Source: Actinomadura luteofluorescens
GTDB lineage: Bacteria > Actinomycetota > Actinomycetes > Streptosporangiales > Streptosporangiaceae
Assembly: GCF_013409365.1 (NCBI RefSeq)
Contig: NZ_JACCBA010000001.1
Coordinates: 8,184,001 to 8,248,000 of the forward strand
Length of the DNA stretch: 64,000 nt
Reading direction: 5' to 3'
Part shown: positions 62,655 through 64,000 of the stretch, piece by piece
Layout: every line of letters begins with the position of its first letter
Numbering within the stretch: the first letter of the stretch is position 1
Translations under genes and position numbers: made by a program
The notes under the pieces: model-generated
Told to the model about the DNA's origin: nothing
What the model saw: the letters and a program-made list of their open reading frames with translations, nothing else
Database searches by the model: none

Positions 62655-63592
62655 TGGCCGCCACCGCCGTCCGGAAGGCCCGGCCCGCGCACGCCGCCGC
62701 CGCCGCGCACGCCAGCCCGCTGGAACGCCGCCGCAGGCGCCTGTTCTGGCCGTTCGTCGCCCCCGCGCTGCTGTTGTACGCGGTGTTCTACATCGTGCCG
62801 ACGCTGGTGACCGCCTGGATCAGCCTCAACGACTGGGCGGGCGCGGGGCCGATGCGGTTCGCCGGGCTCGACAACTACCGCCGGCTGATGCTGGACCCCG
62901 TCTTCCACGACGCGTTCACCAACACGCTGGTCATCCTGTTCGTCGTCGGCGGGGCGACGTTCGCGCTGAGCTTCGTGATGACGATCATCCTGCGGGACAT
63001 GGCGGGGCGGAAGGCGGTCCGGTCGATCATCTTCTTCCCCAACATCGTCTCCGGCATCGTGCTGTCCATCCTGTGGGGATTCCTCTTCCAGGCCGACGGG
63101 GTGGTCAACACGGCGCTGCGCGGCGCCGGCCTGGCCCACCCGCCGAACTGGCTGGGCGCCCACCTGTTCACCGTCATCATGATCGGCCTGGTGTGGGCGC
63201 AGACGGGCTTCTTCACCACCATCCTGATGGCGGCGGTGGACCGCATCCCGAGGGAGCTGTACGAGGCGTGCGACCTGGAGGGCGCGTCCGCGCTCCAGCG
63301 GTTCCGCCACGTGACGCTCCCGCTGATGTGGGACGTGGTGGGCGTCTGCGCGGTGCTCTGGAGCATCCACGCGATCAAGCTTTTCGAGTTCATCTACGCC
63401 TTCGCCGGCGCGGCCGGGCAGCTCCCGCCGACCCACGTGTGGAACACCGCCGTCTACGCCTACGCCGAGGCCTTCAGCGGCGTCCCCCGGTACGGCTCCG
63501 CGGCCGCGACCGGCATGGTCATGCTCGCCCTCGTCGCCGTGCTGGTGGTGCTGCTGCGCCGCCTGTTCCGCCGCGACGGCGTCCAGTACTGA
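62654..63592 (+). CDS. Sugar ABC transporter permease (MalF/UgpA-like)
   Basis: 312 residues; the ATG overlaps the binding-protein stop in TGATG. It has six membrane helices, with LFWPFVAPALLLYAVFYIVP at the N-terminus, FAGLDNYRRLMLDP, AVRSIIFFPNIVSGIVLSIL, and the EAA loop PRELYEACDLEGASALQRFR. It pairs with the following permease to form the channel. Confidence 0.93.
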   Translation: MAATAVRKARPAHAAAAAHASPLERRRRRLFWPFVAPALLLYAVFYIVPTLVTAWISLNDWAGAGPMRFAGLDNYRRLMLDPVFHDAFTNTLVILFVVGGATFALSFVMTIILRDMAGRKAVRSIIFFPNIVSGIVLSILWGFLFQADGVVNTALRGAGLAHPPNWLGAHLFTVIMIGLVWAQTGFFTTILMAAVDRIPRELYEACDLEGASALQRFRHVTLPLMWDVVGVCAVLWSIHAIKLFEFIYAFAGAAGQLPPTHVWNTAVYAYAEAFSGVPRYGSAAATGMVMLALVAVLVVLLRRLFRRDGVQY

Positions 63593-63604
63593 AAGGAGAC
63601 CGGG

Positions 63605-64000
63605 GTGTCCGTGATCCGCAGAGCGCCGCGGCCGGCCAGGCACGCGGGGGCCGCCTTCGCCTGGCTGTTCGCCCTCTTCAGCGTGGCCGTCGCGGTCTGG
63701 ATGGTGCTGAACTCGCTCAAGTCCACCCGGGCGGTCTTCGACGACCCGTGGGGGGTGCCGACCGACCCGCGGTGGGGCAACTACGCGCGCGCCTGGCAGG
63801 CCAGCGACTTCGGCATCGCCGCCCTGAACACCGTCATGGTCGTGTTCGGGACGGCGGTGGCGACGATCGCGCTGGCCGCGCCCGCCGCCTACGCGCTCAG
63901 CCGCCTGCTCAGCCGCTGGAACACCGGCCTGACCGTCTTCTTCGCCCTCGGGCTGGGGATTCCGGCGCAGGTCATGATCCTGCCGCTCTACGTGATGATG
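63605..64000 (+). CDS. Sugar ABC transporter permease (MalG/UgpE-like), cut by window end
   Basis: The GTG at 63605 follows AAAGGAG. The 132 codons present encode a membrane helix (FAWLFALFSVAVAVWMVLNS), the LKSTRAVFDDPWGVP periplasmic segment, WGNYARAWQASDFGIAALNT, and the next helices (VMVVFGTAVATIALAAPAAY, ALSRLLSRWN, GLGIPAQVMILPLYVMM). The typical EAA loop lies beyond position 64000. Confidence 0.92.
   Translation, partial: MSVIRRAPRPARHAGAAFAWLFALFSVAVAVWMVLNSLKSTRAVFDDPWGVPTDPRWGNYARAWQASDFGIAALNTVMVVFGTAVATIALAAPAAYALSRLLSRWNTGLTVFFALGLGIPAQVMILPLYVMM

Noticed and set aside
1..64000. CRISPR array
   Set aside because: No regularly spaced identical repeats and no Cas-type genes were seen. 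The repeats present are IS ends, hairpins or promoter elements.

Overview
The window is GC-rich DNA with codon use, Tat/lipoprotein signals, ECF sigma factors, NarL-type two-component systems and IS families typical of a filamentous actinomycete. The gene content would suit an Actinomadura- or Streptosporangium-like organism, but the genus is an inference only. No rRNA, tRNA, CRISPR array or replication origin was recognised.

The left part (1-11.2 kb) is accessory DNA. It holds an intact tyrosine integrase, small element genes of which one is broken by an amber codon, a frameshifted phage terminase relic, transposase scraps, and a two-gene defence island: an OLD-family ATPase/TOPRIM nuclease with one frameshift, and a large fused restriction-modification protein with a type-ISP-like C-terminus. 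An IS3-family element with inverted ends closes this part. Next (11.3-17.3 kb) is an intact divergent metabolic unit: RpiR regulator, glutamine-synthetase-like ligase, FluG-type amidohydrolase and M20 amidase are translationally coupled on the minus strand, facing an APC permease across a short operator-bearing gap. It looks like a pathway for an unidentified amine, amide or gamma-glutamyl compound.

The middle (17.4-41.9 kb) is a patchwork of decayed mobile DNA (IS110, IS3, IS5, IS1182) and intact islands. The islands are a two-component system with a type-B carboxylesterase lipoprotein, a GNAT acetyltransferase, an ankyrin-DUF5990 protein, an ECF sigma factor with a divergent SDR protein, and a second two-component system beside a secreted alpha/beta hydrolase. 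Broken genes include a Tat-lipoprotein agmatine deiminase and a metal ABC transporter. One 1.3-kb minus-strand frame (18529-19830) is interrupted only by TAG codons.

The right part (41.9-64 kb) is intact and looks devoted to animal-type glycans. The first half is a sialic-acid system: secreted GH33 sialidase, FadR/GntR regulator, Dpp-type ABC transporter with a permease-ATPase fusion, and NanA-, NanK- and NanE-like enzymes in an overlapping operon. The sialidase and transporter promoters share -35/-10 architecture and a GGACATCC element. The second half is a glycosaminoglycan-type locus: Gfo/Idh/MocA oxidoreductase, ROK kinase (one frameshift), a Tat-exported chondroitin-ABC-lyase-like PL8 enzyme with all four catalytic positions, a secreted beta-helix protein, a TIM-barrel isomerase, and a sugar ABC transporter that runs off the window end. 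A CTCATTCATC-TTGACT promoter motif links its transcription units. Together the halves would strip sialic acid and depolymerise chondroitin-like chains outside the cell, import the products and feed them to central metabolism.
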